From contig NZ_AUGY01000067.1 in the NCBI RefSeq assembly GCF_000422905.1, positions 1-47,307 of the forward strand: 47,307 nt of DNA, read 5' to 3'. How positions within the stretch are numbered: position 1 is the first letter of the stretch; each line of letters opens with the position of its first letter. Below, one piece after another: positions 1 through 7,719 of the stretch. A program made the position numbers and the translations under genes. The DNA comes from Paenibacillus alginolyticus DSM 5050 = NBRC 15375 (lineage in GTDB: Bacteria > Bacillota > Bacilli > Paenibacillales > NBRC-103111). The notes below the pieces were generated by a model, which made no database searches, was not told where the DNA came from, and saw nothing but the letters and a program-made list of their open reading frames with translations.

Positions 1-39
1 CGGACGCGCAGGATGGTCAGCTGAGAAGTCGATTATCTC

Positions 40-87
40 TTGACGAACAGCCTACTTACATTCTATTATTCAATTAATGAATTGAAT
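40..87 (+). promoter_or_regulatory. Promoter and ArsR-type operator of the ArsR-rhodanese/MFS operon
   Basis: A -35 TTGACG (40-45) and a -10 TATTAT (64-69) are separated by 18 nt. An inverted repeat with perfect 8-bp arms, ATTCAATT-N4-AATTGAAT (68-87), overlaps the -10 and start region. Its AT-rich dyad resembles ArsR/SmtB operators, so autorepression by the next gene product is the natural inference. Positions 1-39 hold nothing I can assign. Confidence 0.7.
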
Positions 88-105
88 ATGAAAGGATGAA
101 CGAAT

Positions 106-777
106 ATGGATTCTGTACCTGAGGCAATCCCTTCCGCAAAAGAATTTAAAAATGAACTATTTCAGCAGTTATCCCGTGTGGGGAAGTGCCTATCCAGCGA
201 CAAGCGGCTTGAAATCTTGAGTTTGCTTGCTCAGGGGCCTAAGTCGGTAGAGAAGCTGGCCCAAGTCACGGAGATGAGCGTGGCTAACGTATCCCGCCAT
301 CTGCAGGTTTTGCTCGATGCCAGGCTAGTGAAGTTCAGCAAGAAAGGTACATATGTCATCTATTCGTTGGCTGACCCTTCCATTGCCGCGTTTTTGTTTG
401 CTTTGTGGCAAATTGGCGAGAGTCAGCTTGCGGAGGTTTCGCGGATTAGACAGGAATTTTCACACCACTATGAGGATGTGAGGACGCTTTCTTTAGAGGA
501 AGCGAGGGCGAAGATAGAGACCGGAGAGATCATCCTACTTGATGTAAGATCGAGAGACGAATACGAGGCCGGTCATCTCTCGGGAGCCATCTCCGTACCG
601 ATGGAGGAGTTTGAACCTTATCTTCACAATCTGCCTAGGCCCGCTGAAGTTGTGGTGTATTGCAGAGGCCCCTACTGCATCAGTTCGACTCAGGCAGTTG
701 CCAAGTTGCAGCGGGAGGGGATCACGGCGTACAAGCTGGAGGGGGGAGAGCATGAATGGCTGAAGGAAGCGAATTGA
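106..777 (+). CDS. ArsR/SmtB-family regulator fused to a C-terminal rhodanese domain
   Basis: A winged-helix ArsR domain (about residues 20-100, with the recognition region around SVANVSRHLQ) is followed by a rhodanese domain (about 125-220) carrying the loop CRGPYC, Cys186 and Cys191. The only other cysteine is Cys28 near the start of the HTH. Rhodanese Cys can carry a persulfide, so sulfane sulfur or a thiol-reactive ligand, rather than a metal, may be the signal; this is inference. ATG 106 has AAAGGA upstream and follows a promoter overlapped by a matching dyad. It overlaps the downstream MFS gene by 22 nt, so the two are translationally coupled and the exporter is probably its target. Confidence 0.88.
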   Translation: MDSVPEAIPSAKEFKNELFQQLSRVGKCLSSDKRLEILSLLAQGPKSVEKLAQVTEMSVANVSRHLQVLLDARLVKFSKKGTYVIYSLADPSIAAFLFALWQIGESQLAEVSRIRQEFSHHYEDVRTLSLEEARAKIETGEIILLDVRSRDEYEAGHLSGAISVPMEEFEPYLHNLPRPAEVVVYCRGPYCISSTQAVAKLQREGITAYKLEGGEHEWLKEAN

Positions 778-2060
778 TTAAAGAATACATTCATTCTCCT
801 GAGAGACAGCAGCAGCTCTATCGAAGATCGCTAACGATCGTGATCATCGCCCAACTATTCGGCGGAGCGGGACTCGCGGCAGGCGTCACGGTCGGAGCAC
901 TGCTTGCTCAGGATATGCTCGGGACGGATAGCTTAGCTGGGGTTCCTTCGGCGCTGTTGACGCTGGGCGCGGCCTCGTCAGCACTGCTTGTCGGACGGCT
1001 TTCTGGGCGTCTCGGCCGTCGGGTAGGCCTAACCGCAGGTTTTTTTGCAGGGGGGATCGGCGCGATCGGAGTTGTATTTGCAGCTATTGCTGACAACCTT
1101 CCGCTTTTGTTTGCTTCGATGCTGATCTATGGCGCCGGCACGTCGACTAACCTGCAGGCGCGTTATGCGGGAACCGACTTAGCTCAGCCTAAGCAGCGTG
1201 CGAGAGCTGTTAGCTTAGCCATGGTATTCACGACCTTTGGTGCGGTTGCGGGGCCGAACCTGGTAGGGGTCATGGGACGATTAGCGACATCTGTCGGCGC
1301 CCCTGCTTTGGCGGGCCCGTTTATGCTGGCGGCAGTCGCTTTTATCCTGGCAGGTCTGGTGATATGGGCATTTCTCCGCCCAGATCCGTATATCGTCTCT
1401 AAAGCTATCGCCGAAGCGCATCAAGCGAATCCATCCAAAACGGCGGTTGATGCGGAAATCATGGCGCCAGCAGTCCGTAATCGGGGGATCATCATCGGGA
1501 CGACCGTGATGGTCTTAACGCAGATGGTGATGGTCGCCATCATGACGATGACGCCTGTCCATATGAAGCATCACGGACATGGGTTGGGCGCGGTGGGCGT
1601 GGTGATCGGTATTCATGTCGCGGCGATGTTTCTGCCTTCCTTGGTAACGGGAGTTCTCGTGGACAAAGTCGGGCGTACGTTCATGTCCTACGCATCGGGG
1701 ATCACGCTGCTGCTAGCCGGACTGCTTGCCGCATGGGCGCCGGCCGATTCGATGGTCTGGCTCATCGTCGCTCTGGCGCTGCTCGGACTCGGTTGGAACT
1801 TTGGTCTGATCAGCGGCACTGCGCAGATCATCGATGCGACATCCCCGGCTACGCGCGCCAAGACGCAAGGAACAGTAGATGTCCTTGTATCCTTGGCGGG
1901 GGCATCGGGCGGAGCGTTGTCGGGCATGGTCGTCGCCAATTCCAGCTTTGCCTTCCTCTCTCTTGCGGGCGGGTTCCTGTCACTGCTGCTGATCCCGGTT
2001 ATGATCTGGTTGCGCAGGGATCGGTCGATAGATCAAAACGAGAAGAGATTAGCACAGTGA
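756..2060 (+). CDS. Major facilitator superfamily exporter, 12-TM type
   Basis: A 434-residue very hydrophobic protein with two six-helix halves and the MFS loop signature GRLSGRLGRRVG after TM2, repeated more weakly as VDKVGR in the second half. The start ATG 756 lies inside the end of the ArsR-rhodanese gene behind GGGGGGAGAG. It is most likely an efflux pump in the cytoplasmic membrane induced when the upstream regulator is released. The loop between halves (about residues 208-245) is short. The substrate cannot be read from sequence; the sulfur-type regulator suggests a toxic thiol-reactive or metalloid compound, which is inference only. Confidence 0.85.
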   Translation: MAEGSELIKEYIHSPERQQQLYRRSLTIVIIAQLFGGAGLAAGVTVGALLAQDMLGTDSLAGVPSALLTLGAASSALLVGRLSGRLGRRVGLTAGFFAGGIGAIGVVFAAIADNLPLLFASMLIYGAGTSTNLQARYAGTDLAQPKQRARAVSLAMVFTTFGAVAGPNLVGVMGRLATSVGAPALAGPFMLAAVAFILAGLVIWAFLRPDPYIVSKAIAEAHQANPSKTAVDAEIMAPAVRNRGIIIGTTVMVLTQMVMVAIMTMTPVHMKHHGHGLGAVGVVIGIHVAAMFLPSLVTGVLVDKVGRTFMSYASGITLLLAGLLAAWAPADSMVWLIVALALLGLGWNFGLISGTAQIIDATSPATRAKTQGTVDVLVSLAGASGGALSGMVVANSSFAFLSLAGGFLSLLLIPVMIWLRRDRSIDQNEKRLAQ

Positions 2061-2109
2061 TCTAGTGTTATAATCACGCTAGACTGACGGAATTAGAAGG
2101 GTGATAGAC

Positions 2110-3681
2110 ATGAGTGTAATTCGTTTGGAGAACGTCACTAAGAAATATGAAGAGTCCCTGATCTTTCGCGATATCTATTTTCGCGTGACCCAAGGAGAGC
2201 GAATCGGCCTTATCGGGCGGAACGGTGCCGGTAAGTCGACGGTTTTTAAGCTGATTATGGGTAAAGAAGAGCCAACGTTCGGAAAAGTGGACATAGATCC
2301 GCAGGTTAAAGTAGGGTACTTCTCCCAATTCTCGGAAATGCGCGGAAGCCTATCCGTACAGCAAGAGCTGGAAATGTGCTTCGAACAGGTTGTTCTTATC
2401 GAACGGGAGCTGCAGGAAGTTGGAGAAAAGCTGGGTTTGGTCACCGAAGACGGTGAAATGGATAGGCTGTTGACGAGGCAGGCAGAGCTATTCGAACAAA
2501 TGGATCATTTGGATGGCTGGAACGTATCTGTCGAGATTAACACCGTTCTTACGAAGCTGGGGTTCAACGAGAGATCGCGCCATCAGCCTATCGACGAATT
2601 GTCCGGAGGTTGGAGAAACCGTGCTGCGCTTGCCAAGATGCTCATCGAGCTGCCTGATGTTGTTTTGCTCGACGAACCGACGAATTATTTGGATATGGAA
2701 GGTATAGCATGGTTGGAGCAGTGGTTGTATCGGTTCAAAGGCGCTATGATTCTAGTGTCACATGACCGGCAATTTATTGACAAAGTAGTCACGCGAACGA
2801 TAGAGATCGAGAACTATCATTTTCAGGAATACGAAGGGAATTATACGGACTACATTCGCAAAAAGAAGATGCGCAAGAAGGAATTGGACCGCCAGTTCGA
2901 GTGGGAGGAAGATCTTCTTCTCATGGAGTCAGAAGCCATTGACAGCCGTGCAAGCAAAAAATCTTCAAAGGACCGTCTCTCCCGCCAGCTGGCGGATAAC
3001 AAAAAGCGGATAGAGCCGCATCCCGTAAATGTTCTAATCACTGATATTTATGAGAAATTGCGCTTTCCGGACAAGCTGTGCGAAGTCAAGAATATTGGGC
3101 AGACCTACGATGATCGGCAAATCTTTCAGAACGTCAGCTTCGACATTCAGAAGGAAGACCGTTTAGTCATCGTTGGCCCTAACGGAAGCGGGAAGTCCAC
3201 GCTCATTAAGGTGCTTACGGGTCAGGAGAAGCCTGAATCCGGCGAGGTGATTTGGGAGAAAGGCGTCAGCTACGCCTACTTCAACCGGATGTGGGAGGAG
3301 CTTAATCCTAAGGATACCGTCAGCCATGCGGTGAATACGTACGGTCTGGGATTGGATGCCCCGCGGAAAAAGGTGAACAAATTCCTATCCATGTTGCAAT
3401 TCTCTGAGATGGATCTGAGCAAGTTCATCGGCAACCTGTCCGGCGGACAGAAGGCCCGGGTCGCGCTAGCGAAATGCCTTCTCTCCGGTGCGGCAGTCAT
3501 CATATTGGATGAGCCAACCAATCATCTGGATTTAACGAGCATTCAGGTGATGGAGCAGGCGTTGATCCATTTTCCCGGCGCCGTCATAACGGTAAGTCAT
3601 GACCGGTTCTTTATTGACAAAATTGGGACGAAAATGCTGGTTTTCGACCCGGCATTGGGAATAAGCGAGCAGAGTCTATAG
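2110..3681 (+). CDS. ABC-F family ATPase, tandem nucleotide-binding domains
   Basis: Two ABC domains sit on one chain with no membrane segments: Walker A GRNGAGKST and signature LSGGW in the first, GPNGSGKST and LSGGQ in the second, each followed by a Walker B ending in DEPTN. A charged helical linker (about residues 245-330) joins them, the region that reaches the ribosomal P-site tRNA in ABC-F proteins. Family members act on ribosomes as translation factors or in antibiotic resistance; the sequence does not say which. I chose ATG 2110, which has AGAAGGGTGA 5 nt upstream, over a GTG at 2101. A TATAAT at 2069-2074 may be its own promoter, but no good -35 is visible. Confidence 0.9.
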   Translation: MSVIRLENVTKKYEESLIFRDIYFRVTQGERIGLIGRNGAGKSTVFKLIMGKEEPTFGKVDIDPQVKVGYFSQFSEMRGSLSVQQELEMCFEQVVLIERELQEVGEKLGLVTEDGEMDRLLTRQAELFEQMDHLDGWNVSVEINTVLTKLGFNERSRHQPIDELSGGWRNRAALAKMLIELPDVVLLDEPTNYLDMEGIAWLEQWLYRFKGAMILVSHDRQFIDKVVTRTIEIENYHFQEYEGNYTDYIRKKKMRKKELDRQFEWEEDLLLMESEAIDSRASKKSSKDRLSRQLADNKKRIEPHPVNVLITDIYEKLRFPDKLCEVKNIGQTYDDRQIFQNVSFDIQKEDRLVIVGPNGSGKSTLIKVLTGQEKPESGEVIWEKGVSYAYFNRMWEELNPKDTVSHAVNTYGLGLDAPRKKVNKFLSMLQFSEMDLSKFIGNLSGGQKARVALAKCLLSGAAVIILDEPTNHLDLTSIQVMEQALIHFPGAVITVSHDRFFIDKIGTKMLVFDPALGISEQSL

Positions 3682-3689
3682 GACAGAGG

Positions 3690-3722
3690 GATGGCTCCTA
3701 TTATCATAGGGGCCATCTTTTT
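3690..3722 (+). terminator. Rho-independent terminator of the ABC-F gene
   Basis: GATGGC-t-CCTAT / ATAGG-g-GCCATC forms a stem with loop TATC, followed by TTTTT. There is no T-run on the minus strand, so it ends only plus-strand transcription, just before the convergent DUF2306 gene. Confidence 0.85.
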
Positions 3723-3737
3723 AATGTCCACTCCTAA

Positions 3738-4394
3738 CTACCGCACCAACGTCCTTCCGGTCGTACGCTTCTTTTCACCAATGAAAAGCTCTGCGAGCAA
3801 CAGATTCGGTATCCAACAAATCCAGGCGATAACGAAAAAAGTATCATTCGTATCGGTCAGTCCCAGAAATACCGCAGCCAGCGCTGTATAAATCCGTAGG
3901 GTGATTGCCGCACAGCTGAGCGCGTAATTACGTACCATCCAGCGGCCGTGATCGGCCTTGTCGCGATCGACGATGATGCTCTTTAGACTGCGGAAGAGTG
4001 TGTAAAGCCATAGGACTGACAGCGATCCGAAGCCAAGTTGCGCGAACCAACCGCCATTCGCATAGAAAGCTAAGTACAGACCAGTTAAGCCCCCGATTGT
4101 AATCATTGTGGAGTACATATAGCCGATCAAACGGTGAATGTTCGGAGCATGGTGGCGAAGCTTCTTGATAAACTGTAGCCAGCCTATTGCAAGTGCCACT
4201 CCAGCCGAGATGGCATGAGCCCAGAGGATGTTGTACCACAAATCGGGCAAACTGCCTTTTCCCGTTACGAACGGTTGCTTATGGAGGTGGTCTGGTGTCC
4301 CGTACATGACCAAAGCATAAGCTCCAATTGCCAAAGCCAAAAAAGCTAATACTCCAAATGCCCAAGCGCGAATCGTACTTCGTTGTACTCCCAT
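3738..4394 (-). CDS. DUF2306 family membrane protein
   Basis: A 218-residue protein with about six membrane segments. Conserved histidines sit in the pattern WAHAISA, HRLIGY and HGRWMVRNYAL, which I recognise from DUF2306 predicted membrane proteins; the arrangement resembles heme-binding membrane proteins, but this is not shown. The start ATG 4394 has GAGGGATGA upstream. It stands alone, convergent with the ABC-F gene and divergent from the TetR gene. Function unknown. Confidence 0.75.
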   Translation of the reverse strand: MGVQRSTIRAWAFGVLAFLALAIGAYALVMYGTPDHLHKQPFVTGKGSLPDLWYNILWAHAISAGVALAIGWLQFIKKLRHHAPNIHRLIGYMYSTMITIGGLTGLYLAFYANGGWFAQLGFGSLSVLWLYTLFRSLKSIIVDRDKADHGRWMVRNYALSCAAITLRIYTALAAVFLGLTDTNDTFFVIAWICWIPNLLLAELFIGEKKRTTGRTLVR

Positions 4395-4562
4395 TATTCA
4401 TCCCTCGCATTCGGTCTTTTTATCATTGAGTTGATTCTATCATCAAGGTGAACATCTTCAAAAGCGACCTCAGACGGAGTGAAGGCCCCACCCAAAGTCG
4501 GGGATGGAGCTGCAATGAAGCCTTTTTTAGGGGGCATTTTTATAAATCACTTTATCTTGAAT

Positions 4563-4590
4563 AAATAACTTAACACGTGTTAAGTTATTT
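4563..4590. promoter_or_regulatory. Perfect 28-bp palindrome, probable TetR operator
   Basis: The half-site AAATAACTTAACAC is followed by its exact reverse complement. It starts right after TTGAAT (4557-4562), a plausible -35, so a bound repressor would cover the promoter. It lies 33 bp upstream of the TetR-family gene. The rest of the 4395-4623 gap holds no gene. Confidence 0.75.
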
Positions 4591-4623
4591 ACTGAAGTTA
4601 ATTGTAATTATAGGAGATAACCC

Positions 4624-5259
4624 ATGGACAGCTCAGCTATTTCATTAAGGGAACTAAAAAAGGCTAGAACCAAAGTGGCCTTGTATGAAGCCAGTTTGTC
4701 ACTAATAGGAGACAAGATGTTTCGAGACATGATGCTCGACGATATTTGCCGCAAAGCGGAGGTATCCCGGGTTACGTTCTTTAAGTTTTATCAGAAAAAG
4801 GAAGACTTGCTCGTTTATTTTATGCGTGTTTGGTTAACGGAACGTATCATTGAGATCGAAGCGGAGGGTAAACGCGGGTTCTCGGTTATCCAGCATGTGC
4901 TTCATAAAGTGGCGGAAGAGACGGAGGAAAGAGCGGGATTAATGCCAAGCTTGATATCTTTTCTGGCAGAAATGAACATGCATCCTTGCATGCCGGAATT
5001 GAGTGAGGCAGAGGTTCATCTGCTGTTCCCTGATCATGTGGAAGTTGGCGCGCAGACACCTGATATGTTCAAACTTTTTCATCGCTGCATGACGGAGGCG
5101 GAGGCAGAAGGAAAGCTAAGAAAAGAATTTACGGTAGAAACAGCGGTAAAGGTTTTGTTTACGGTGTTTTACGGAGCATTTCTGACCGCTCAACTATATG
5201 GTTCCAAGGATATTAAGAGCTTTTATAACACCCATTTACAATTGCTTGAAAATAGGTAG
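4624..5259 (+). CDS. TetR/AcrR-family transcriptional regulator
   Basis: A 211-residue protein with an N-terminal TetR HTH (about residues 14-60; core DDICRKAEVSRVTFFKFYQKK) and an all-helical C-terminal ligand domain. ATG 4624 has TAGGAGA at the right distance. Its own promoter region carries a perfect 28-bp palindrome, indicating autoregulation. The DUF4188 gene starts 17 nt after its stop and is the obvious regulated partner. The ligand is unknown. Confidence 0.88.
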   Translation: MDSSAISLRELKKARTKVALYEASLSLIGDKMFRDMMLDDICRKAEVSRVTFFKFYQKKEDLLVYFMRVWLTERIIEIEAEGKRGFSVIQHVLHKVAEETEERAGLMPSLISFLAEMNMHPCMPELSEAEVHLLFPDHVEVGAQTPDMFKLFHRCMTEAEAEGKLRKEFTVETAVKVLFTVFYGAFLTAQLYGSKDIKSFYNTHLQLLENR

Positions 5260-5275
5260 AAGGAGCGATGAATAC

Positions 5276-5785
5276 ATGAGCAAAGTAATTCCGGGCAGAT
5301 TTACGGCGCAGATGGATGGTCCTTTCGTTGTCTTTATCATCGGGATGAGAGTGAACAAATTGTGGGCTCTTCATAAGTGGCTGCCTGTGGCCAAGGCAAT
5401 GAGTCCGATGCTTCAAGAATTGTATCGCAACCCTGAATTAGGCTTTTTGGATGCCAGTTTTCATCTCTCTTGGCGAGGCGTGACCCTTGTCCAGTATTGG
5501 AAAACGTTTGAGCAATTAGAGTACTATGCTAGGCATGGTGCAACCCATTTAGAAGCGTGGCGTAATTTTAATAAAAAGGTTGGAACGGACGGCGCGGTTG
5601 GGATCTACCATGAAACTTATCTGATTCCTGAAGGAAATTACGAGTGTGTGTATAACAACATGCCTATCTCTGGTCTTGCAAAGGCAGGAAGTCACGTCCC
5701 CGCTGTCGGAAAACGAGAAACGGCAAGCAGAAGGCTTGGGCGGGATGGAGAGCCGGCCGTTCCAACACCTTCTAATCCGGTATAA
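5276..5785 (+). CDS. DUF4188 family protein (monooxygenase-like)
   Basis: A soluble 169-residue protein. The features I recognise from DUF4188 are an early MDGPFVVFIIGMRVN segment, a WLPVAKAM region, the block LVQYWKTFEQLEYYAR, and HETYLIPEGNYECVYNNMP near the C-terminus. Some family annotations call these monooxygenase-family or dabb-like barrel proteins; no catalytic activity can be read here. The in-frame ATG 5276 is preceded by AGAAGGAG, which rules out longer readings overlapping the TetR gene. It forms a two-gene operon with the TetR regulator. The last 35 residues are low-complexity and probably disordered. Confidence 0.78.
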   Translation: MSKVIPGRFTAQMDGPFVVFIIGMRVNKLWALHKWLPVAKAMSPMLQELYRNPELGFLDASFHLSWRGVTLVQYWKTFEQLEYYARHGATHLEAWRNFNKKVGTDGAVGIYHETYLIPEGNYECVYNNMPISGLAKAGSHVPAVGKRETASRRLGRDGEPAVPTPSNPV

Positions 5786-6087
5786 GTGATTTCGGCTGTA
5801 GATCGAATTGTCGGTCATGTTCCGAATCAAGACAATGCTTTGGATGCTCTTGCTGCTTGGAATTCAAGGCTGAATAAACATGTGCCAGATCCAGCCACCC
5901 TGGGAAAACCAAGTCATGTAAGCAGGTAAACCTGATCTTTGTTAACGTCGGTGTAGATCTTGGAGCGAGGTCGATATTCTGAAGCTTGAGGTTCAAGACT
6001 CGAGCTAAGTCATATTTCGACCATCATTATTTGGGTTCTCGAGCTGCTCCTGCTAAGCATTTATGGCTATAAATCCGTCAGATCTTA

Positions 6088-6192
6088 TATTGGCAGTCGA
6101 AATTCACGTCGTAATACATATGGATATTAGTTGTGCGGTTTTGTAGGCTGTGATAGTTTGCCTTTGGGCAGGCTGCTGCAGCCTTTTTGTTT
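6088..6192 (+). ncRNA. Candidate short transcript between the DUF4188 and DUF3817 genes
   Basis: The 510-bp stretch 5786-6296 holds no convincing gene. Within it, TTGGCA (6090-6095), 16 nt, then TAATAC (6112-6117) looks like a promoter, and GGCTG-ctg-CAGCC followed by TTTTTG (6171-6190) looks like a terminator. The predicted RNA starts near 6124 and is about 65 nt, with a second possible hairpin TTTGCC/GGGCAGG. There is no upstream gene within 380 bp that this terminator would obviously serve. Speculative. Confidence 0.3.
6171..6192 (+). terminator. Rho-independent terminator, plus strand, no adjacent gene
   Basis: The stem GGCTG/CAGCC with a 3-nt loop is followed by a T-rich run (TTTTTGTTTT). 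It could end the DUF4188 transcript after a long 3' UTR or a separate small RNA. Confidence 0.6.
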
Positions 6193-6227
6193 TGCGAAAG
6201 TCTTGAATTTCAAAACTTAATGAATAG

Positions 6228-6252
6228 CAAAAGAACCCCAAAGAAGGGGTTC
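6228..6252 (-). terminator. Terminator of the exoA/DUF3817 transcript
   Basis: GAACCCC-N6-GGGGTTC (6233-6252) is a perfect 7-bp stem, followed on the minus strand by TTTTG. It lies 45 bp after the DUF3817 stop codon. Confidence 0.75.
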
Positions 6253-6296
6253 GAAGAAGTGCTATGATGAAATAAAGCGGCTTGAACATCGTCCGT

Positions 6297-6608
6297 CTAA
6301 GCCCTCTTTTTCGGGTCAACTGGACGACTCTTCTTTAGCTCCAACTCCTCGTTATGGATCATACGATCTTGTTTAATGAAGAGGAACGGGATGAAAATAC
6401 AGCCAATAATAAGGAGTGCCCGGTTCAAGCTCCAACGTCGTTGCACAAAAGCTTGCACCGCTGTTAAGATGTAAAGCACGAACATCACACCGTGAAACAT
6501 ACCTCCGATGGAAACGAGTTGAGGCTGGTCCAAAAAGTATTTAAACGGCATGGCTATAAGTAGAAGGAAAAGATAAGAAATACCTTCAATGTAGCTTGTT
6601 AGACGCAA
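6297..6608 (-). CDS. DUF3817 family integral membrane protein
   Basis: About 103 residues with three membrane segments. The segments YIEGISYLFLLLIAMPFKYF and GGMFHGVMFVLYI match the DUF3817 (YdzA-like) family as I remember it. The only conventional in-frame start is TTG 6608. However, the reading frame stays open upstream through LTTSLGRLRL, which resembles the usual N-terminus of this family, and GGAG sits at 6644-6641, so translation may begin at an ATT/ATA codon near 6638-6630. It follows exoA in the same direction by less than 60 nt and shares its transcript. Function unknown. Confidence 0.75.
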   Translation of the reverse strand: MRLTSYIEGISYLFLLLIAMPFKYFLDQPQLVSIGGMFHGVMFVLYILTAVQAFVQRRWSLNRALLIIGCIFIPFLFIKQDRMIHNEELELKKSRPVDPKKRA

Positions 6609-6666
6609 ACGTCCTAAGGATGTGGTTAGTATAATAATCGCTCCAATCTCGTTTTCAACGTTTAAA

Positions 6667-7434
6667 TTAAGAGGTCAAATCGAGTTCTAATACGACAGGA
6701 CAATGATCGCTGCCCAATATTTCACAGTCAATTTGTGCATCAATGATCTTAGGACCTAGTCTCGTAGAAGCAAGGAAATAGTCGATTCTCCATCCCACAT
6801 TCCGCGCTCTTACGCCTGGCATATTAGACCACCACGAATAAACGTCTGTCCGATCTGGGTAGAGGTGTCGGAACGTATCGATAAATCCTGCATCTAGCAA
6901 TTCCGTCATTTTGCCGCGTTCCTGCGGGGTAAAGCCCGAATTATTGAGATTCCCCTTCGCATTCTTGATGTCAATTTCATGGTGGGCAACATTCAAATCG
7001 CCGCAAACGATAACGGGCTTTTGGGCGTCCAATTGCAAGAGGTAGCTGCGAAAACGATCTTCCCACTCCACCCGGTAATCCAACCTAGAGAGATCACGCT
7101 TCGCATTAGGTGTGTATACGGTCACAAGGTAGAAATCGTCGAATTCCAACGTGAGTATCCGACCCTCCGGCTCTTCGTTCTCCTCCATACCATATCTCAC
7201 TGAGAGCGGTTGAATTCTTGTGAAAACGGCGGTGCCGGAATACCCTTTTTTCACTGCATAATTCCAATATTGTGTATAGGCTTCGCCCAGTTCTAGGTTA
7301 ATTTGTCCTTCCTGCAGCTTCGTCTCTTGAAGACAGAATATATCTGCATCCGTTTGTCCGAAATAATCAATAAACCCTTTATTGACACATGCTCTTAACC
7401 CATTAACGTTCCAGGATACTAGTTTCATTTTCAT
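6667..7434 (-). CDS. exoA: Exodeoxyribonuclease III / AP endonuclease
   Basis: A 255-residue protein of the exonuclease III family, which cuts DNA 5' of abasic sites and degrades 3' ends in base excision repair. Family motifs are in order: SWNVNGLRA at the N-terminus, LQETK (metal-binding Glu), GDLNVAH (catalytic Asp/Asn), and a C-terminal SDHCPV (catalytic His). Length matches Bacillus ExoA. ATG 7434 has AAGGGG 5 nt upstream; a second ATG two codons on is possible. It is the first gene of a short operon with DUF3817. Confidence 0.95.
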   Translation of the reverse strand: MKMKLVSWNVNGLRACVNKGFIDYFGQTDADIFCLQETKLQEGQINLELGEAYTQYWNYAVKKGYSGTAVFTRIQPLSVRYGMEENEEPEGRILTLEFDDFYLVTVYTPNAKRDLSRLDYRVEWEDRFRSYLLQLDAQKPVIVCGDLNVAHHEIDIKNAKGNLNNSGFTPQERGKMTELLDAGFIDTFRHLYPDRTDVYSWWSNMPGVRARNVGWRIDYFLASTRLGPKIIDAQIDCEILGSDHCPVVLELDLTS

Positions 7435-7719
7435 CTTTTCCCCTTGCTTCTTACCGTCATATATAGTTCAGTTTACCATAAGTTCATCCTCGTCGGCGAT
7501 TTCTGAGGATCGGGGAAACTTTATCCATCCTTGCTTTCGCAAAAAGGCTAAAGGACGTTCTTCGTCTGTGGATATTATACGAAATCAGCATAATATAAGA
7601 AAATAGCGTACCAAACTATCAGCAGTATTGATTTATTTTTTCACTGGCATGCGTGATATACTGTATTTATCCGATTAAGTTCATGGGTTTAATATATAAA
7701 GGGAAGGCGAGGTTTTCTT
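7435..7719. other. Divergent exoA/cysK intergenic region
   Basis: No gene. A TATACT lies at 7658-7663 and a TATATA near 7694, either of which could be a cysK -10, but no convincing -35 is spaced correctly. I do not recognise a T-box, S-box or CymR site. Confidence 0.4.
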
